Below, piece after piece: positions 47,003 to 57,036 of a stretch of 64,000 nt of DNA. How positions within the stretch are numbered: position 1 is the first letter of the stretch; the number at the start of each line of letters is the position of its first letter. The stretch is from Caldilineaceae bacterium (GTDB lineage Bacteria > Chloroflexota > Anaerolineae > Caldilineales > Caldilineaceae), in NCBI GenBank assembly GCA_019637685.1, contig JAHBVF010000005.1:173665-237664 (forward strand), read 5' to 3'. Position numbers and translations under genes: made by a program. The notes beneath the pieces were generated by a model, which had not been told where the DNA came from, ran no database searches, and saw only the letters and a list, made by a program, of their open reading frames with translations.

Positions 47003-50000
47003 CTACTTCGGCATATCCCGCAGCGCGTTGTAGGCGGGTAGCGGTGACCAGTTGTTGGAGACAATGCCCCACTGGGCTTTCTCCGTGCCATCGGCCACCA
47101 CCCGGAAGTTGAGATTCCAGAGGAAGGCGGGACCCACCCAGCCCCAGTTGCGCATCATCTGATAGGCTTCCACTGTCCACGCGGCCTGCTCGCCAAAGTC
47201 GTTGTCGTTGGCATAGGCATAGGCCGGGTTGAACGCGCCACCCGCGGCCCAGCCGAATTCGGTGGGCCAGATGCGCTTGTTGCCACCGCCCGCGTTCACA
47301 GCCCGCTGGCGATAGCCCTCCATTGTGCTGCGGAAGCTCCAGGAGTGATGGGGGCTGTCGCAGGCGCCGTTGAAGCTGTTGCCAGATGCCTGAATCGCGG
47401 CACAGGCAGTCTCCCACGTGTTGGATGGGGGCACATTGTAGCCGCTGGGGTGGGCGCCGAAGCCGTCTGCATAATTGTTCAGCCCGGCCGCGAACATTCC
47501 ATCCAGATAGGCAAAGTCGTCCATAGCCAGACCACCGTTGTTGCCCGCAGGGGTCAGCGCGCCGCTGATCACCAGCATTGAGGGGCAGGCCGCTTTGATA
47601 CTGGCATACGACGCGGCCAGCAGGCGCACATACTCGCCCGGGTCCAGAGGTTTGTTGCCCCATTCGTAGTGCAGGTTCTGTTCATTCCAGACTTCAATGG
47701 CCTTCAAGGCCGAACCACAATACTTGCCCGCCAGCGCGCCGTTGAAATTGGCGAAAGTCTGGGGGTCCTGGGGGGGGCCGCCCACACTGCCATCAAAGCC
47801 AGGCTCACGCGCCCAAGGCGGCGAGTTCACTGTGCTAAAGAGCAGACTGACACCGGAATTGTTGGCGGCATTGACAATACCATCCAGCGCGCCCCATTGG
47901 AAATCGCCGGGGTTTGGCTCAATTACTTTCCATTCCACCTGCTGCTTGACCCAGCCAAAACCCATGCCTTTGGTCATATTCATCACCTGGCCGGCCTGGT
48001 CGTTGTGGACCATATGGGCCTGGACGCCATAGCCAAAGCTGCCGCCGCCCGACGGGGCCGGCGCACTGACGGCAACGGGGGCAGCAGCGGGCGCGGGCGC
48101 GGCTGCCGCAGCCGCAGGGGCCGGAGCCGCGACCACTGGTTCGGGTTCCGGTGGGATGTCAGTGATGACGGCCACACCGCCGGCCAAGCCATTGGCACTG
48201 GTCAGGCTGCCGATTGTCCAGCCTGTGACGCCATTGCCCAGATCGATCTGCCACCAGTCCTGGGCGGCATTCTTGCCGAGCACCCGATAGGTAACACCCG
48301 GATCAACCGTCCCCACAATCGGGTAGAGCGTACTTGGCCCCTGACGCACATTGACAATCTGCCCGCTGGTCAGGCTGGGGAATTCTGGTTCAGCAGCAAC
48401 CGGTTCCGCCGCGGCGGATGGTGCAGCTTCGCCTCCGCCAACAGTAGCTGGGCCGAGGGTAATGGAGCGACTGGTTACAGCACTCACCGGCCGGTTATTT
48501 TCCACGACCTGCACTTCCACCCGCAGATCGCCTTGTCCTTCGGGCGCTATGAATGCAAAGGCCGGATTGTCCAGCGGGCGGGATTCCTGGGCCAGAATCG
48601 AGCCATCGGGGTTGATGACGGTATAAGCGGCGGCCAGGGTTGCGCCATTGCTGCTGACTGGTCCAATCTGGAACTGGCGCACCATATCCCACAGGTTGGG
48701 GTCCACATCATTCGATTCCGCATCCCGCAGAATGGCCTGCGTGACATTATACCGACGCAGCAGATTCAATTTGTGGGCCAGACTGCCCGCGTGTTCCAGA
48801 TAGACCGTGCGTTCGAAGCCCTGATCGTCCACATAACTGTAGGAATAGGTCCCCGTGGCTTCGTCATAGGCCAGACGGCTGAGCAGACGGGGGTTGTCCA
48901 GGCTCATATTGACGGTTTCACCGGGAGCCGGGTTGTCGGCGCTGCTCTGCATCTGGGATACCAACGGTTCCAATGCAGCCTGATAGCCCTTGAGCAGCAG
49001 ATAGTTGCCGCTGCGCTCTACGGACTGGCTAGGCAATTCTACTTGAATTTTGTTGCGGTCCACCTGATCGGTGGCCCAGGAGAGCAGCGCGTCCATCTCG
49101 CCGCCGGGAGCATAGGCGCGGGGATCGACGGGCGCGGGCAGAATCAGCCGGTCCGCCACACTGGCGATTGCAGGCCAGTCATAGCCAAAAGTCTCCCACT
49201 CCTCAGCAGAGATTTGGTGGGGAGCTTCCACCCGCACCGCAAGGGTTTTATTGATATCCGGTGCGTGCAGTCTCTCGGCCAGGCGGGCAATGAAGGCCAC
49301 AAAATCGGCTCTGGCCCCCGGCTCTGCATCCACACCCCGATAGTCCACAATCACGCCGGGATGGTTGTTGGCTAACAGCCGGTCAACAACGGCGTTGATC
49401 TGATTCTCTTGCAGACCGGCGTCCACCAGCATATTGTTGAGCAGATCGATGCGGGGCATTTCGCCCGCCACCCAATTGCGCAGGACAGGCAAAATTTGAT
49501 AGTTGCCCGGTGGCACGCCACGGGTCTCGCCATCCAGCGCGCCGTCGCCCCGCAGATAGAGACCGGCCACCGCCACCGACGCCACCGCCGAATCGGCAAA
49601 GGTGGGAAGCTGGCCCGATAGCCCCACATTCACCCCGACTTCAGGCAGCAAGGCAGCGCTTTGCACCAGCATAAAATTGTCCGGCAAGGGACTGGTCAGA
49701 TCAGCTACCACCCGGTCATCCGCCCGGATGACCGAGCTGGCTACATACGACCACTTCTGGTTTTGCCAGGTGTAGAGATCGAGGGTCTCATAGGGTTCGC
49801 TGTCGTTGGGAATCGGTATACGCAGGATCGCCTTTTCGGCCCCATCGCCCCGGATGTCCAATGTATAGACAGGACTTTTGGGTTGCAAGGAATCTGGCAG
49901 GGCCGCTGCCGCCGCACGCCAATCATCACCCGCGCTGCCGCCCACAAAGTCGGCCCGGGGGATGCTTTGGAAAGAGGCCCGAAAGGAGCTTTCCACTCCT

Positions 50001-50239
50001 TCGGCTGGAAAGATGAGCGCTGTCCCGTCGGGGTCCAACAGCGTAGCCCCGCCATCACCCACGCTGGTCAGTGTCAAGCCCTGAATGCGCTCCAGCAGAT
50101 TGACTGGCGGCAGGAGTAGAGCTACTGCCAAAAGTGAGGGGATCAGAATCAGGCTGGCTATTGTGGCTGCCGAACCTTCCAGCAGAGAAGCCAGATTGCG
50201 CCCAAAGCCAGAACGTTGGTCGTAGTTCATTCGTTGCAT
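47003..50239 (-). CDS. Composite secreted glycosidase: GH18-like region, SH3 domain, clan GH-A catalytic domain
   Basis: The preferred start is ATG 50239 (1078 residues); AGGA is about 11 bases upstream and a promoter lies at 50319. An N-terminal membrane segment (SLILIPSLLAVALLLPPV) is followed by a region resembling GH18/YaaH-type barrels (GVIVDYRGVDAE, LAVRVEAPH). Then come an Ig-like stretch, a bacterial SH3 domain (VNVRQGPSTLYPIVG...GWTIGSL) and an Ala/Pro linker. The C-terminal about 320 residues are a (beta/alpha)8 glycosidase with acid/base Glu853 in EVWNEQN and candidate nucleophile Glu994 in WPTEFGW, as in clan GH-A families (GH5/39/53-like). The GH18-like part lacks a clear DxxDxDxE, so it may be non-catalytic. 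Likely a cell-bound enzyme acting on wall or external polysaccharide. Confidence 0.85.
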   Translation of the reverse strand: MQRMNYDQRSGFGRNLASLLEGSAATIASLILIPSLLAVALLLPPVNLLERIQGLTLTSVGDGGATLLDPDGTALIFPAEGVESSFRASFQSIPRADFVGGSAGDDWRAAAAALPDSLQPKSPVYTLDIRGDGAEKAILRIPIPNDSEPYETLDLYTWQNQKWSYVASSVIRADDRVVADLTSPLPDNFMLVQSAALLPEVGVNVGLSGQLPTFADSAVASVAVAGLYLRGDGALDGETRGVPPGNYQILPVLRNWVAGEMPRIDLLNNMLVDAGLQENQINAVVDRLLANNHPGVIVDYRGVDAEPGARADFVAFIARLAERLHAPDINKTLAVRVEAPHQISAEEWETFGYDWPAIASVADRLILPAPVDPRAYAPGGEMDALLSWATDQVDRNKIQVELPSQSVERSGNYLLLKGYQAALEPLVSQMQSSADNPAPGETVNMSLDNPRLLSRLAYDEATGTYSYSYVDDQGFERTVYLEHAGSLAHKLNLLRRYNVTQAILRDAESNDVDPNLWDMVRQFQIGPVSSNGATLAAAYTVINPDGSILAQESRPLDNPAFAFIAPEGQGDLRVEVQVVENNRPVSAVTSRSITLGPATVGGGEAAPSAAAEPVAAEPEFPSLTSGQIVNVRQGPSTLYPIVGTVDPGVTYRVLGKNAAQDWWQIDLGNGVTGWTIGSLTSANGLAGGVAVITDIPPEPEPVVAAPAPAAAAAAPAPAAAPVAVSAPAPSGGGSFGYGVQAHMVHNDQAGQVMNMTKGMGFGWVKQQVEWKVIEPNPGDFQWGALDGIVNAANNSGVSLLFSTVNSPPWAREPGFDGSVGGPPQDPQTFANFNGALAGKYCGSALKAIEVWNEQNLHYEWGNKPLDPGEYVRLLAASYASIKAACPSMLVISGALTPAGNNGGLAMDDFAYLDGMFAAGLNNYADGFGAHPSGYNVPPSNTWETACAAIQASGNSFNGACDSPHHSWSFRSTMEGYRQRAVNAGGGNKRIWPTEFGWAAGGAFNPAYAYANDNDFGEQAAWTVEAYQMMRNWGWVGPAFLWNLNFRVVADGTEKAQWGIVSNNWSPLPAYNALRDMPK

Positions 50240-50318
50240 AATTTTTGATATTCCTGTACTCCTTGCCACGCCAACCGGGTGATCCGCGGTCGTTGACAAG
50301 AGAAAAGACACGCTCTGT

Positions 50319-50327
50319 ATGATAGCA
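50319..50327 (-). promoter_or_regulatory. Extended -10 promoter of the glycosidase gene
   Basis: On the - strand TGCTATCAT; transcription would begin near 50312, about 73 bases before ATG 50239. Confidence 0.5.
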
Positions 50328-50472
50328 TAGCCACAGAGTGGCACAAAAACCACCCGCTTTCGTTACAGTTACACTTGGCTGGCAATTCTATTTGCCTCTC
50401 GTGATTGGCCGCGGCCTGGCACAGAGCGAACCTATGGCCTCCCCTCTCCATTCCGCCCCTTTTCAAGCCTCG

Positions 50473-50481
50473 TGCTATACT
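50473..50481 (+). promoter_or_regulatory. Extended -10 promoter
   Basis: TGCTATACT, with initiation near 50488. It excludes the long frame starting at 50405 and supports ATG 50579. The 339-base divergent gap 50240-50578 holds these two promoters and no gene. Confidence 0.55.
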
Positions 50482-50578
50482 AACACCTATTGATCTGTAT
50501 TATCGGGGCCGAATCGCTGAAACCTGTTCTATTAGGCAACGATTCTGCCACGCTTCTCCTACGCAGCGAATTTGCCGA

Positions 50579-51919
50579 ATGACTTTTCGTCTCTCTACAC
50601 CAGAAACACCCGGACAAAACAGCCGTCGCTGGCTACAATTGTTTCTTCTTGCCGGCTTTCTTCTCAGTCTTCTGATCGGATTGGGCGCGTTGCTTGGCGT
50701 CTATCTGCTGCCTGAACTGGAGGAAGAGACAGTACGAGTCATCTCCGACCCAGTGCGGCTGGTGGAGCCAGCAGAGATTCCGCCCCATCTGGCTTTGCTG
50801 CAACTGGCCGGAGCAGACGACGAAGGGCTGGTGCGCCAGGCAGCGACGGCTGGTGAACGCGGCCTGGCCTATAGTATTCTGATCTACGACGGGACGCTCA
50901 CGCCCTCCCGTCAGGCCAACGAACTGTTGCGGGTGGGCCGCCTCTTTTTGGCCGCGGACGATCGCCTGCGCGCGGTTGCCGCGTTTGAGAGGGCGCGCAC
51001 AGCCGCTCTCTTTGCCCTGCCCATGCCCCCCCTGGAACGGGGCCAGCTTTTGGTGCGCAGCGCGGAGGGACTGTTGCAGGCCGGGAATCCCGAAAGCGCG
51101 CACCAGAGCGCGCTGCAAGCCCAACACGTGGCGGTCCAGTCGGCTGATCTTTTACCCGCCCAGCGCCAACAGATACTACAGGCAGCCGCCCCCATCATCC
51201 GTGCCCAGGGGAGCAGCGAAGAGATAGAACGGCTGGATGAACTTCTGCGCAGCCCCGGTCAGTCCCCCGAACGGGTGGCGCTGATCAACCGCCTGCCCCA
51301 ACTGCGGGCCGAATACCCCTACCCGCCAGAGTTGGACACCCTGCGCGATCAGCGTAGGGCAGCCAGCCAAACATTGATTGAGCGCCTCGTTGCAACTGGC
51401 GGCCAGGACATCGATCCCGAACGAAACGCGCTGGCCCAGGCGCTTCTGGCCGAAGACGCGCTGCGCGGCCAGATCTATGCGGGCTGGAACAATCCCGCGC
51501 TTCAACTTGACCAGCGCCACGGGCTTTTGCTGGACTACCGGGACTGGTTGCTGGTCAAAATCCGGGTGGCAGAGGGGGGCTTTGGCCTGCGTTTGGTGGA
51601 TTTGTGGGAACGGGATTCCGTGGCTACACGCAGTCTGCTAGGCCGGGTAATGGGTGAACTGTCTGCGCTGATGCAGGCCCAGATCGACGCGGAAACAGAC
51701 CCGCTGGCCCAGGCCATCCTGCGTTTGGAGGCGTTGCAATGGTTGACCTTTCAGGCGGAAATGGGACACTACCCCAACGCCCCTCTGGGCGATCTGGCCA
51801 GCCGGATGGACCAGGCCCAGGCCGAGATGGAACGCTTGGGGTTGCCGCCGGACCTGCCCCTCTACTTCGACACCGAAGCAGAGCCGCCCGGTTTCCGAAT
51901 CGCCCGGCGCTATCAATAA
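50579..51919 (+). CDS. Single-pass membrane protein with TPR-like helical domain
   Basis: A 446-residue product from ATG 50579. A transmembrane helix at about 20-42 (LFLLAGFLLSLLIGLGALLG) is followed by an all-helical extracytoplasmic region rich in Ala, Leu, Gln and Arg. Repeated helix pairs (LLRVGRLFLAADDRLRAVAAF, LLVRSAEGLLQAGNPESAHQ) are of TPR type. No enzyme motif and no recognised family. It could be a scaffold for a surface assembly. No clear Shine-Dalgarno site. It is divergent from the composite glycosidase gene. Confidence 0.75.
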   Translation: MTFRLSTPETPGQNSRRWLQLFLLAGFLLSLLIGLGALLGVYLLPELEEETVRVISDPVRLVEPAEIPPHLALLQLAGADDEGLVRQAATAGERGLAYSILIYDGTLTPSRQANELLRVGRLFLAADDRLRAVAAFERARTAALFALPMPPLERGQLLVRSAEGLLQAGNPESAHQSALQAQHVAVQSADLLPAQRQQILQAAAPIIRAQGSSEEIERLDELLRSPGQSPERVALINRLPQLRAEYPYPPELDTLRDQRRAASQTLIERLVATGGQDIDPERNALAQALLAEDALRGQIYAGWNNPALQLDQRHGLLLDYRDWLLVKIRVAEGGFGLRLVDLWERDSVATRSLLGRVMGELSALMQAQIDAETDPLAQAILRLEALQWLTFQAEMGHYPNAPLGDLASRMDQAQAEMERLGLPPDLPLYFDTEAEPPGFRIARRYQ

Positions 51920-51983
51920 GGATTCAGACAACAGGTCAGCAAACAGGATAGATACAGGCGTAGACGCGTGGGGAAAACGCCGG

Positions 51984-52012
51984 TTGACACAACGGCGCTA
52001 GGGTTTTATACT
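51984..52012 (+). promoter_or_regulatory. Consensus sigma-70 promoter in front of a non-coding stretch
   Basis: TTGACA (51984-51989), exactly 17 bases, TATACT (52007-52012). It has the best -35/spacer/-10 match in the window together with 17188. No reading frame of note begins behind it before the terminator at 52168. Confidence 0.85.
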
Positions 52013-52018
52013 GTAGGC

Positions 52019-52205
52019 AAGTTGGCTTGATACGACGGGTTTGACCTTCCCGCCCAGCTTTTATCGCATGAGTTCTTGAGCTGAGAAGAGTAAAGAGAGA
52101 ATATTTTGGTGGATCCAACAATCCCACACAAAGTACCGGTTTGGTGCTGTATTCTATACCCGTGATGAACACCCAGGTGCGTCTTGTTGCTTGGGTGTTT
52201 TTCTT
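52019..52205 (+). ncRNA. Candidate small structured RNA (about 187 nt), or attenuated leader
   Basis: Bounded by a consensus promoter (initiation near 52019) and an intrinsic terminator. Several local hairpins are visible: CGGG/CCCG around 52036-52054, CAGCT/AGCTG around 52057-52085, GTGGAT with ATCC-CAC around 52113-52133, and the terminal stem. There is no ribosome site plus frame. The size is like 6S RNA, but I could not lay out the long two-strand helix with central bubble that defines 6S, so I do not name it. The alternative is a regulatory leader of the SWIM gene 93 bases beyond the terminator. Confidence 0.55.
52168..52205 (+). terminator. Intrinsic terminator of the candidate RNA
   Basis: AACACCCA (52168-52175) pairs with TGGGTGTT (52192-52199), extended inwards by G-U and G-C pairs, followed by a T-rich tract. 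Confidence 0.8.
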
Positions 52206-52297
52206 TCTGCATTTTCCTATGTCAGGCCCATGTGCCGCCACATCTCACACAGTCGCCACCAGCTAAACCGGCGACATTTCCATGAAAGGAACAGAGA

Positions 52298-52543
52298 ATG
52301 GACGCAATTGCAAGCCGGATTATCAAAGCCCGCCAATACGCTGCCGAGCGTGACCAGCGTATCCACGTAATCAGTTTTGAAGTGCGAATCGATGGCGAAA
52401 ACGCCAACCATCAGGTCAGCTACAACCGGGGAAAATGGGGTTGTGACTGCGAAGAATCCATGCGCCGGGGCATCTGCGCCCACATAATGGCCATGGAAGA
52501 AATTATGGGGGACACAGTCGAACCCGCCATGACAGCGGCCTAG
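52298..52543 (+). CDS. SWIM zinc-finger mini-protein
   Basis: An 81-residue product; AAAGGA is upstream of the ATG. The N-terminal half has VISFEVRIDGENANHQVSYN, a beta-hairpin-like segment. The second half has WGCDCEESMRRGICAHIMAM, which fits the SWIM motif CxCx(n)CxH. SWIM fingers bind DNA or protein and normally occur in SWI2/SNF2 ATPases or transposases; here the finger is almost the whole protein. Free-standing versions may act as adaptors. It lies 93 bases after the terminator of the candidate RNA, and a strong hairpin follows at 52579. The partner is unknown. Confidence 0.85.
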   Translation: MDAIASRIIKARQYAAERDQRIHVISFEVRIDGENANHQVSYNRGKWGCDCEESMRRGICAHIMAMEEIMGDTVEPAMTAA

Positions 52544-52578
52544 GCCAGCGCTCCCCAAAATTTCTCTCCAAAATCAAA

Positions 52579-52620
52579 GACAAGATAAACGCCGGGGAAA
52601 TCCCCGGCGTTTATCTTGTC
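52579..52620 (+). terminator. Strong hairpin after the SWIM gene
   Basis: 20-base perfect arms (52579-52598, 52601-52620) with a minimal loop. No T-run follows it, so it is an imperfect intrinsic terminator by the usual rules, but a strong block or RNA-stabilising structure. Confidence 0.65.
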
Positions 52621-52664
52621 TCCGCACTGTCATAGAGGCTGAATTTCGAGCCTGTCCGGCCCTG

Positions 52665-52673
52665 TGCGATAAT
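52665..52673 (+). promoter_or_regulatory. Extended -10 promoter candidate
   Basis: TGCGATAAT with a weak -35-like TTTCGA 18 bases upstream of the hexamer, 36 bases before ATG 52709. Confidence 0.45.
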
Positions 52674-52708
52674 AGGCCGCGATAGACTACCAACCTTTCG
52701 GAACGGGA

Positions 52709-53734
<1,026 letters not shown>

Positions 53735-53819
53735 ACGGCGGCGGATACATCTTGGCGGTCGTCTGTCCGCGGTCCGCCGTCCCGTATCTATTACCATTCC
53801 TCAACGGAGTACTAAACGC

Positions 53820-55133
53820 ATGAAAAACATCGCCGTCGCTGGCACTGGCTACGTCGGTCTTGTCACCGGCACCTGTTTTGCCAATCTGGGCAACAAAATC
53901 ACCTGCATCGACATCAGCGAAGAGAAGATCGCAATGTTGAAGCGGGGAGAAACGCCCATCTATGAACCGGGGCTGAGCGAGCTGATCCAGCGCAATGTGA
54001 AGGCGGGGCGGCTGCATTTTACTACCAGCTACGACGAAGCCCTGGCCGACGCGGATTTCGTCTTTATCTGCGTGGGCACGCCCAGCGGTGTGGACGGCGA
54101 GGCCGATCTGCGCTACGTGCGCATGGCCGCGGAGAGCATCGCCGAGACAATGAACCACCCGCTGATCGTCGTCAACAAAAGCACTGTCCCCGTGGGCACA
54201 GGCGACTGGGTGGCCGATATCATCAGCCGCAAGCAGGCCAGCCCCATCGACTTTGCAGTGGTCAGTTGCCCGGAATTTCTGAAGGAAGGCTCAGCCATTG
54301 CCGATTTTATGGCCGCGGACCGGGTGGTGCTGGGCAGCCTGAACCCGGAAGCTGCCGAAAAAGTTGCACAACTTCATCTGCCCCTGCGCGCGCCCATTCT
54401 TGTAACCGATCTGCGCACGGCAGAGATGATCAAATACGCCAGCAATGCCTTTCTCGCCACCCGCATCAGTTTCATCAATGAAATCGCCACCATCTGCGAG
54501 AAGCTGGGCGCGGATGTGCGGGAAGTGGCCGCGGGGATGGGCTATGACAAGCGCATCGGCCCCCACTTTCTCAACGCGGGGCTGGGCTACGGCGGGAGCT
54601 GCTTCCCCAAAGATGTGAAGGCGTTGGAACATATGGCCCTGGTCCAGGGCAGCCACCCGTCACTCCTGCGCGCGGTGATGGAGATCAACCGGGACGCCCG
54701 GCGCTGGGCAGTGATTACCCTGCGCAATCTGCTGGGCGGCAAGCTGGAAGACAAACGCATCGGTCTGCTGGGGCTGGCCTTCAAACCCAACACCGACGAT
54801 CTGCGCGAGGCCCCGGCTATGGAGATCGGCCATCTGCTGATGAACGAGGGCGCACACGTCAGCGGCTATGACCCGGTGGCCATGGCCCAGGCCGGTCAAT
54901 TGAACCCCCGTCTGCGCCTGGCGGAAGACCCCTATGAATTGGCCCAGGGCATGGACGCACTGCTGGTGGTGACCGAGTGGGACGAATTCAAACATTTGGA
55001 TATGCGGCGGATCAAAACGGCGATGGCCCAGCCGATTCTGGTGGATGGGCGCAACATCTACAATCCCGACCAGATGGACTCACTCGGATTTATTTATAAG
55101 GCCGTAGGCAGAGGAAATGGAACAAATGGCTAA
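53820..55133 (+). CDS. ugd: UDP-glucose 6-dehydrogenase
   Basis: Oxidises UDP-glucose to UDP-glucuronate with two NAD+, providing a precursor for acidic polysaccharide. The 437-residue product has the N-terminal Rossmann motif [21 protein letters not shown] (abridged here as GTGYVGLV), [48 protein letters not shown], and the catalytic Cys261 in [11 protein letters not shown], followed by the C-terminal UDP-binding domain with [20 protein letters not shown] lies 10 bases before the ATG. Its last 17 bases overlap the longest frame of the M16 peptidase, so the two may be co-translated. Confidence 0.95.
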   Translation: MKNIAVAGTGYVGLVTGTCFANLGNKITCIDISEEKIAMLKRGETPIYEPGLSELIQRNVKAGRLHFTTSYDEALADADFVFICVGTPSGVDGEADLRYVRMAAESIAETMNHPLIVVNKSTVPVGTGDWVADIISRKQASPIDFAVVSCPEFLKEGSAIADFMAADRVVLGSLNPEAAEKVAQLHLPLRAPILVTDLRTAEMIKYASNAFLATRISFINEIATICEKLGADVREVAAGMGYDKRIGPHFLNAGLGYGGSCFPKDVKALEHMALVQGSHPSLLRAVMEINRDARRWAVITLRNLLGGKLEDKRIGLLGLAFKPNTDDLREAPAMEIGHLLMNEGAHVSGYDPVAMAQAGQLNPRLRLAEDPYELAQGMDALLVVTEWDEFKHLDMRRIKTAMAQPILVDGRNIYNPDQMDSLGFIYKAVGRGNGTNG

Positions 55134-56412
55134 AACGAATGAAAATGGCTTGACAATTACCACGCTGGACAACGGGCTGCGGGTGATTCTGCAGGAGAGC
55201 CATCAGGCACCAGTCGCCAGTTTCTGGGTCTTCTATCGGGTGGGCAGCCGCAACGAGACGCCCGGCCTGACCGGCATCAGCCATTGGGTGGAGCATATGC
55301 TTTTCAAAGGCACAGAGCGCTATCCCCAGGGCACATTCGACAAAGTAGTGGCCCGGGCCGGCGGCCAGTTCAATGGGATGACCTGGCAGGATTGGACCAC
55401 CTATTTTGAAACTTTTCCGTCGGATCGCATCGAGCTGGCCCTGGATGTGGAGAGCGACCGCATGGCCAATGCGGTTTTCGACGCCGAGGAGACCGAATCC
55501 GAACGCACGGTTATCATCAGCGAGCGGGAAGGCAGCGAAAACAGTTACCGTTGGCTGCTGGACACAGAAGTGCAGGCCGCGGCTTTCCAGGCCCACAGCT
55601 ATCAGCACCCAATCATCGGCTGGCGCGAAGATCTGCTGACGATGAGCCGGGACGATCTGTTCAGCCACTACCGCACCTTTTATACACCCAACAACGCCAC
55701 CGCTGTGGCCGTGGGTGACTTTGACACAGGCGAGATGTTGGCAAAAATTGAGCAGCACTTCGGCCCGCTGGCCCGCGGCCCGGAAGTGCAGCCCCTGCGT
55801 GCCAGTGAACCCGCGCAGCTGGCCGAGCGGCGTATTCTTCTGCGGGGGGTGGACCGCACCAGTTATCTGCAAATGGCCTTTCCCGGCCCCAGCGCCCGCC
55901 ACCCGGACTTCTTTCCACTGACCGTTCTGGACGCGATTCTGGGCGGGGCCAAAGGCATGGGTCTCTTTGGCGGCAGCTCGTCCAACCGCAGCAACCGGCT
56001 CTATCGGGCGCTGGTGGACAAAGAGCTGACCGTGGGCGCGAGCAGTGGCTTTCTGCCCACAATAGACCCCTATCTCTTCTCCTTCCGGGCCACACTGGCG
56101 CGGGACATCACCCACCAGCAGGTGGAGGATGCCATCTGGGCCGAGATTGAGAAAGTGCAAAAAGAGGGGGTGACCGGGGCTGAGTTGGAGAAGGCCATCA
56201 AACAGACCAAAGCCCAGTTTGCCTATAGCAGCGAAAGCGTGACGAATCAGGCCTACTGGCTGGGCTTCAGCGATATGATTGCCGACACGGATTGGTTTGC
56301 CAACTGGCTGGAAAGTCTCACCGCTGTCACCGCGGCCGATGTGCAACGGGTGGCCCAGGAATGGTTTGCCCGCAAGCGTCAGACAGTGGGCTGGTATTTG
56401 CCCGAAGCATAG
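55117..56412 (+). CDS. M16 family zinc metallopeptidase
   Basis: A 431-residue product, the normal size for a single-chain two-domain M16B protein (processing-peptidase/PqqL-like). The inverted zinc motif HWVEH lies at residues 56-60 (His56, Glu59 catalytic, His60), with the third ligand Glu137 in [10 protein letters not shown], the expected 77 residues on. The C-terminal domain has [11 protein letters not shown] and [18 protein letters not shown], similar to the substrate-binding half. There is no signal peptide, so it should be cytoplasmic. The start is ATG 55117 (GAGGAA directly upstream) or ATG 55126; both are close to the end of ugd. The substrate is unknown. Confidence 0.92.
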   Translation: MEQMAKTNENGLTITTLDNGLRVILQESHQAPVASFWVFYRVGSRNETPGLTGISHWVEHMLFKGTERYPQGTFDKVVARAGGQFNGMTWQDWTTYFETFPSDRIELALDVESDRMANAVFDAEETESERTVIISEREGSENSYRWLLDTEVQAAAFQAHSYQHPIIGWREDLLTMSRDDLFSHYRTFYTPNNATAVAVGDFDTGEMLAKIEQHFGPLARGPEVQPLRASEPAQLAERRILLRGVDRTSYLQMAFPGPSARHPDFFPLTVLDAILGGAKGMGLFGGSSSNRSNRLYRALVDKELTVGASSGFLPTIDPYLFSFRATLARDITHQQVEDAIWAEIEKVQKEGVTGAELEKAIKQTKAQFAYSSESVTNQAYWLGFSDMIADTDWFANWLESLTAVTAADVQRVAQEWFARKRQTVGWYLPEA

Positions 56413-56564
56413 CGAGGTAGCCTTTTCATCCCGGAGTCAATTGTGAGTCCACTGCAAAAAGGTCAATTTCTCCCGCGGAGACACAGAGTCGCAGAGAATT
56501 TCAGGAGAGAATCCTTCTTTTTATCAGTGGCTCAAAAGGCTTTTTGCAGCAGAGCCAATTGTGA

Positions 56565-56613
56565 CGAAACAAAAGAGGCGAGAGCGACAGATGCTCTCGC
56601 CTCTTTTGTTTCG
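56565..56613. terminator. Bidirectional intrinsic terminator
   Basis: 21-base perfect arms (56565-56585, 56593-56613) around a 7-base loop, with AAAA and TTTT within the outer arms, between the convergent M16 and DUF503 genes. The rest of the 256-base gap shows no gene. Confidence 0.85.
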
Positions 56614-56668
56614 CCAGTCCAAAAGTTTCACCGGCCGCAGAGAACGGGCAGACAGTCTTGTCGTCTGC

Positions 56669-56956
56669 CTATTCAATCATTTCGATATTGTAATCAATCA
56701 TTTCCGCGTCCATACGCCAGCTTTCCACCCGGTTGGCTACATTCTGCAATTGGCGATGGGCCAGCGCCCGATTGCCACTGACACAGACCACCTCCAGCAC
56801 AGCGCGGCTGAGTTGGTCCTGGGCGTCGGCTTCGCGGATGGAAATGTTGTAGTCCTTGCGCAGGCGCGCGATGAGCGGCCTGATCACACTGCGCTTCTCC
56901 TTCAAGCTGGCGGTCATAGGCAGATAGAGTTCAATGGTGAGGAGTCCGATTGCCAT
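56669..56956 (-). CDS. DUF503 family protein (YlxP-like)
   Basis: A 95-residue product starting [13 protein letters not shown], the usual start of DUF503, with the hallmark [21 protein letters not shown] and the later [16 protein letters not shown]. In Firmicutes the homologue ylxP lies in the nusA-infB-rbfA region and is linked to ribosome assembly; here it stands apart from those genes. The longer frame from 57055 overlaps the octanoyltransferase and is not conserved. There is no clear Shine-Dalgarno. It probably forms the last gene of the - strand set with the octanoyltransferase, 80 bases upstream. Confidence 0.88.
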   Translation of the reverse strand: MAIGLLTIELYLPMTASLKEKRSVIRPLIARLRKDYNISIREADAQDQLSRAVLEVVCVSGNRALAHRQLQNVANRVESWRMDAEMIDYNIEMIE

Positions 56957-57036
56957 AGGGTAGAGGGATTGGGGAAGTGGAATGAATGGGTGAAGATATT
57001 CGTGACGCTGGCCGACGACCGTACACGGATCACCGG

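Noticed and set aside
52019..52205. Naming the candidate RNA as 6S, tmRNA, SRP RNA or RNase P
   Set aside because: Length excludes tmRNA and RNase P; no SRP tetraloop region or 6S bubble helix was found by eye, so it is left unnamed.
56443..56781. 112-codon + strand frame after the M16 gene
   Set aside because: It runs through the bidirectional terminator palindrome and into DUF503 antisense; composition is not gene-like.
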